Shown here piece after piece: positions 61,079 to 64,000 of a stretch of 64,000 nt of DNA. The stretch's first letter is position 1. Each line of letters starts with the position of its first letter. The notes below the pieces were generated by a model. The model did not search any database and was not told the origin of the DNA. It was given only the letters and a program-made list of their open reading frames with translations. The stretch comes from Streptomyces sp. HUAS 15-9 (lineage in GTDB: Bacteria; Actinomycetota; Actinomycetes; Streptomycetales; Streptomycetaceae), in NCBI RefSeq assembly GCF_025642155.1, contig NZ_CP106799.1:185479-249478 (forward strand), given 5' to 3'. The position numbers and the translations under genes are program-made.

Positions 61079-61864
61079 ATGACGACCGCACAGCGCCGGG
61101 GCCTTCTCCCGCAAGAACGCGACGACCACTACATGCGCCTGAAAGACGCCCACGTTGTTGCCACCAAGACCCTGCTGGAAGTACGGGAGAACATCCGAGT
61201 GGCCGTCGAGGCCCAGGCGATGATCTGCATCTACGGCGCTACCGGCCACGGCAAGTCCCTGGCGGTCAATGCCTCGCTGCGCGAGCTGGCTCCGGCACTG
61301 ACGCGCCGTATCCGGTTCCAGGCCCGGCCCACCACCCGGGGTCTGCGGTACGAGCTCTTTCACGCTCTGGAACTGCCGGGCCGACCGCCGCCCCAGCCGA
61401 TCGAATTCGACCGGGTGCTGCGCGCCGCTCTGGACGAGCCGAAGGTACTGGTGTGTGACGAGGCGCAGTGGCTGTCCAAGCATTGCTTCGAGTATCTGCG
61501 CTACCTCTGGGATGACTCCGACACCGGCCTGACGATCATCTTCACGGGAGGCAACGGCTGCTTCGAGACGCTGCAGAGCGAGCCGATGCTGGAATCACGG
61601 GTCTACACCTGGCAGGAGATTCCCCGGATGCCGCTGGCCGAGGTCCAGACGGTCGTCCCTGCGTTCCATCCCTTGTGGGCCGACGCCGACCCCGCGCTCA
61701 TCGCCGTCTGCGACCAGGAAGCCGCCCACGGGAACTTCCGCGCCTGGGCCAAGATCACCCACCAGCTTCTGGGCGGCCTGGCAGCAACAGGCCGGACGCG
61801 TGTGGACGAAGACCTCCTGCGCTGGGCCTACAGCAAGCTCCCTCGCCGGGGGACACGATGCTGA
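61079..61864 (+). CDS. TniB/TnsC-like AAA+ transposition ATPase
   Basis: 261 residues, 3 nt after the transposase stop. Walker A IYGATGHGKSLAVN, Walker B VLVCDEAQWLSK, sensor LTIIFTGGNGCFE, and the terminal segment GNFRAWAKITHQLLGGL. Regulates transposase and target choice. Overlaps the next gene. Confidence 0.88.
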   Translation: MTTAQRRGLLPQERDDHYMRLKDAHVVATKTLLEVRENIRVAVEAQAMICIYGATGHGKSLAVNASLRELAPALTRRIRFQARPTTRGLRYELFHALELPGRPPPQPIEFDRVLRAALDEPKVLVCDEAQWLSKHCFEYLRYLWDDSDTGLTIIFTGGNGCFETLQSEPMLESRVYTWQEIPRMPLAEVQTVVPAFHPLWADADPALIAVCDQEAAHGNFRAWAKITHQLLGGLAATGRTRVDEDLLRWAYSKLPRRGTRC

Positions 61865-63164
61865 TCTGCACCAGTCCGCCACCCCTCATCGTGGTCCTGG
61901 ACCCGCACGATGACCTTGTGCACACCCGCGCAGCTCTTGCCGCACATGCCCCCTGGGCGGGCCGGCTCACGGTCCATCCCACTCCGGGCACCGATTCCAC
62001 CCTCGCACTGGCCTACGACATCCTGGCCGCGCTCGGCAAGCCTGTGCCCTTGACCGGGTACCGCCAGCGCGACACGGCCTCCGCCTGGACCATCGCAGCC
62101 GCCTGGATCCTCGCCACCGGCACCACCCACCTGATGCTGCTGCGCGCTCACTACCTCACCCCTCACCGCCTGCGCGCCCTGCTGCACCTGCGCCAGCGCA
62201 CAGGCCTTCACCTGTCCCTGGTCTGTCACCGCGCTTACCTGCCCGTGGCCCTTCAACGCGTCCTGGTCGGCGTCGACTGCCACCCGGCCGAGGCCGCAGC
62301 CCTCCTCCCGGCCGCCGAACCATCCCCTGCAGTCCAGGCCTCCATCCCGCACCGTCCGCTGGCGAACCGGTGGATCAGCCTGCCCGCCCTGACCACTCTT
62401 CGTGCCCTCGACGCAAGTCCCCGCCCCTGCCAGTGCACCGCGCCCACGGCGGCCGATATGGACTTCTTCCCGCCTGTGATGCCACCGGTCACCGAGGCGG
62501 AGGTTGCTTTCCGTCTCCGCCACGCCACCGCTCACCCGCACCTGGCAGCCGAACTCGCCACCGCCGCTTTCACTGCGGCATCCACCACGCAGCTCGACAC
62601 CGCCCACGTCCGCGACCTGGCCCTGGACGCCTCCACCATCACCCTTCACGACGAGGGACTCCGCCTGGGCTGCATGACCCACCACGTTCCGCTCTGGGCC
62701 CGCTCCTCCTTCTGGCCGCGGCCTGCCTGTGGCGTATCCACTCCGACACAGACGGCCCGCTGTTCAGCGACCCTCTGGCGAATACGGACGTGCCGGGCCT
62801 GACAGCCTTCGCGGAGAGCTGCAAACTCCGTCCGCCCCAGCCACCGCGCCCCAAGCAGCGCCGCCGAAGGCAGGGCGCGAAGCCACGCCCGAAACCGCCA
62901 CAGAAGACGATCTGGCCCCTGTGCACTGTCCACTACGCGACCCCATGGCCCACCAGTGACCAGGACCTGATGGAAGGCTGCCCGCCACCACCTCCCCACA
63001 CCCGTCGGACCATCGCTGCCCGGAAGAAAGGATGGCTGCCGCCCGACTACGGGCCGCGCAGACTTCGACGCCCCTTTCTGAGCATCTGCCTGTCACTGTG
63101 TACGGCACACGCTGTCACCGGTGCGCGTCATGCACTGTCACCGCAAAAGACGCAGCTCAGCTGA
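61858..63164 (+). CDS. Third transposition-module protein, unknown, frameshifted near 62,700
   Basis: ATG at 61858 overlaps the ATPase stop; the frame runs to 62802 (314 residues) with clear coding statistics to about residue 275 (PSLVCHR..., FRLRHATAHPHLAAELATAAF...HVRDLALDASTITLHDEGLRLGCMTHH). After 62690 that frame looks random, while the neighbouring frame continues LLLLAAACLWRIHSDTDGPL and runs on to 63164 (GWLPPDYGPRRLRRP). One indel near 62,700 would join them into about 430 residues. Not recognised as TniQ; may be a target-selection factor. Confidence 0.55.
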
Positions 63165-63769
63165 GAAGTGAGAGATAGCCCACCCAGGATGCCGACGCCT
63201 GCGCAGCAGCGCGCAGGTTCGTCGGACACTGCGCGGCTTCACCGGTCGACGGCACCCACGCCCTGCCCCTCGGAGGACAGGGCGTGATCCAGAATGAATC
63301 TGGACTAAATTTTGAAGCACGCACCGGACGCCACCCCCAACCTCGCTCGGCCCGCACTGTGCGGGAACATCCCGCACCACGCTCCTGGAATCTCGCACAC
63401 GACAGACTCCCGGTGCGTGCTGACCGAAGAAGCCACACACATTTCGGGGCGCCGACAGTGCTGCTACCGGCCGCAATGGGAAGAGACTTGAGTGCGTGGA
63501 CAAGAACTATGCGAGCAGTACTCAAGGTTGCCAGGACTCATGCGCCCAAGCTGCTCCATCTGCTCCCGGGACAGGCCGCAGCGCAGTGTCCTGCGTACGG
63601 AAGGGCAAGAACGTAGTGAAGTTGAAGAGCCGTCAGGCCTGGGCTGCACTTCCGGGTGAGTGTGGGCGAGCTGGCGCGCACCGATGAAAGACAGCCACGC
63701 CCCCTCCAGAAATGGCCAGACCGCGGTCCTGACCCCCGCCAAGCAGAGCCAAGCCCACCGCCCCTTGCT
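63165..63769. other. Subtelomeric DNA without a supported gene
   Basis: Low coding potential; contains several short G/C-rich inverted repeats and leads into the telomere palindromes. Confidence 0.4.
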
Positions 63770-63770
63770 G

Positions 63771-64000
63771 CCGCGAGGGCCGCAGGCCCGTTCCGCGCGG
63801 AGCGCGGGGAGGCTGGAGCGCAGCGGAAGCCGCCAGCCGGGACGCAGTCCCGGCATCGGCCCGCATAGCGGGCCGTGCCCCGTAGCGCAGCAGAGGGGGC
63901 ATCAACTCGACTGCTGCGCAGTCGAGTTGTGTGGCGAGCAACGCGAGCCGCGCGCTCCCGCGAAGCGGGAGCGCAACTCCCGTGCGCAGCACGGGAGTTC
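63771..64000. other. Telomere of a Streptomyces linear replicon
   Basis: Seven or more palindromes with 3-nt loops stacked to the very end: 63777-63789 GGGCC-GCA-GGCCC; 63793-63807 CCGCGC-GGA-GCGCGG; 63836-63854 GCCGGGAC-GCA-GTCCCGGC; 63858-63874 GGCCCGC-ATA-GCGGGCC; 63903-63929 12-bp arms, TGC loop (CAACTCGACTGC); 63952-63974 GCGCTCCCGC-GAA-GCGGGAGCGC; 63975-63999 AACTCCCGTGC-GCA-GCACGGGAGTT. GCA/GNA triloops of this type are what the 3' overhang of Streptomyces telomeres folds into and where terminal protein-primed patching occurs. The sequence differs from the archetypal CCCGCGGAGCGGG start, so it is a less common telomere class. Confidence 0.88.

Noticed and set aside
59234..61483. 749-codon open frame on the minus strand opposite the transposase
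   Set aside because: It is the antisense shadow of a well-supported DDE transposase; residue content is Arg/Pro/His biased with no family pattern.
1..64000. CRISPR array, tRNA or rRNA genes
   Set aside because: No regularly spaced repeats, cloverleaf-like sequences or rRNA blocks were seen by reading; a dedicated tRNA scan was not possible.
1..64000. Chromosome arm instead of plasmid
   Set aside because: Possible, since chromosome ends share telomeres, but an iteron origin with primase-helicase and a parAB/parS set within the same 64 kb fits a linear plasmid better; not proven.

Overview
High G+C sequence with actinobacterial codon use, leaderless-free RBS-led genes, GTGA/ATGA start-stop overlaps, a SARP, gamma-butyrolactone-type regulators and a palindrome-rich terminus all point to Streptomyces or a close relative. 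The window looks like one arm of a LINEAR PLASMID ending at a telomere: it holds an iteron-type origin with a primase/helicase gene pair (8.4-11.6 kb), a parA-parB operon surrounded by nine copies of a parS-like 17-bp palindrome (8.0-19.4 kb), and at 63.77-64.00 kb a series of GC-rich palindromes with 3-nt loops, the hallmark of Streptomyces linear-replicon ends. No tap/tpg (telomere protein) genes are seen here.

Layout. 0-7.6 kb: the edge of a type II polyketide cluster (aromatase/cyclase, cut by the window start) followed by its signalling module: SARP activator with a TTA codon, two TetR-family butyrolactone-receptor-like regulators, an SDR, a HAD phosphatase, a P450 and an AfsA-family signal synthase, with receptor-box-like dyads (ARE-like) in front of most of them. 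7.6-19 kb: plasmid replication, partition and small membrane/lipoproteins, a free-standing acyl carrier protein and a small two-gene HTH operon with elaborate upstream palindromes. 19.6-27.3 kb: nitrobindin-like protein, two secreted serine proteases, a peptidoglycan-binding protein, an ArsR-like regulator and a surface lipoprotein.

27.9-42.5 kb is the most interesting part: an apparently undescribed small-peptide biosynthetic locus. It has a 19-residue Arg/Lys-rich peptide gene with a near-perfect ribosome binding site (MRNHKVGLRPRLDKVKVGR), a guanylate-kinase-like protein, an XRE/NB-ARC regulator, and a tightly coupled operon encoding a divergent S-adenosylhomocysteine-hydrolase-like enzyme, a DUF985 cupin, a class III (GSAM-like) aminotransferase, an NDK-like/nucleotidyltransferase fusion, an M16 peptidase, a GNAT-like protein, a second nucleotidyltransferase and a three-gene ABC exporter. 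The combination suggests a ribosomally made peptide that is modified with nucleotide- or nucleoside-type chemistry, trimmed by the M16 peptidase and exported. The same GTTTC...GAAAC dyads sit in both divergent promoter regions of the locus.

42.8-55.2 kb is accessory DNA: MBL-fold hydrolase, RHH/PIN toxin-antitoxin pair, broken IS1182-type transposase, secreted protease with beta-propeller-like repeats, TetR/SRPBCC pair, intact IS3-family element, and a coupled monooxygenase-globin-TMEM175 operon. 55.4-63.2 kb is transposon-rich: an IS with perfect 44-bp terminal repeats but a dead transposase, a 68-bp perfect palindrome, and a Mu/Tn7-like three-gene transposition module. The last 0.8 kb is subtelomere and telomere. 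No tRNA, rRNA or CRISPR was seen.
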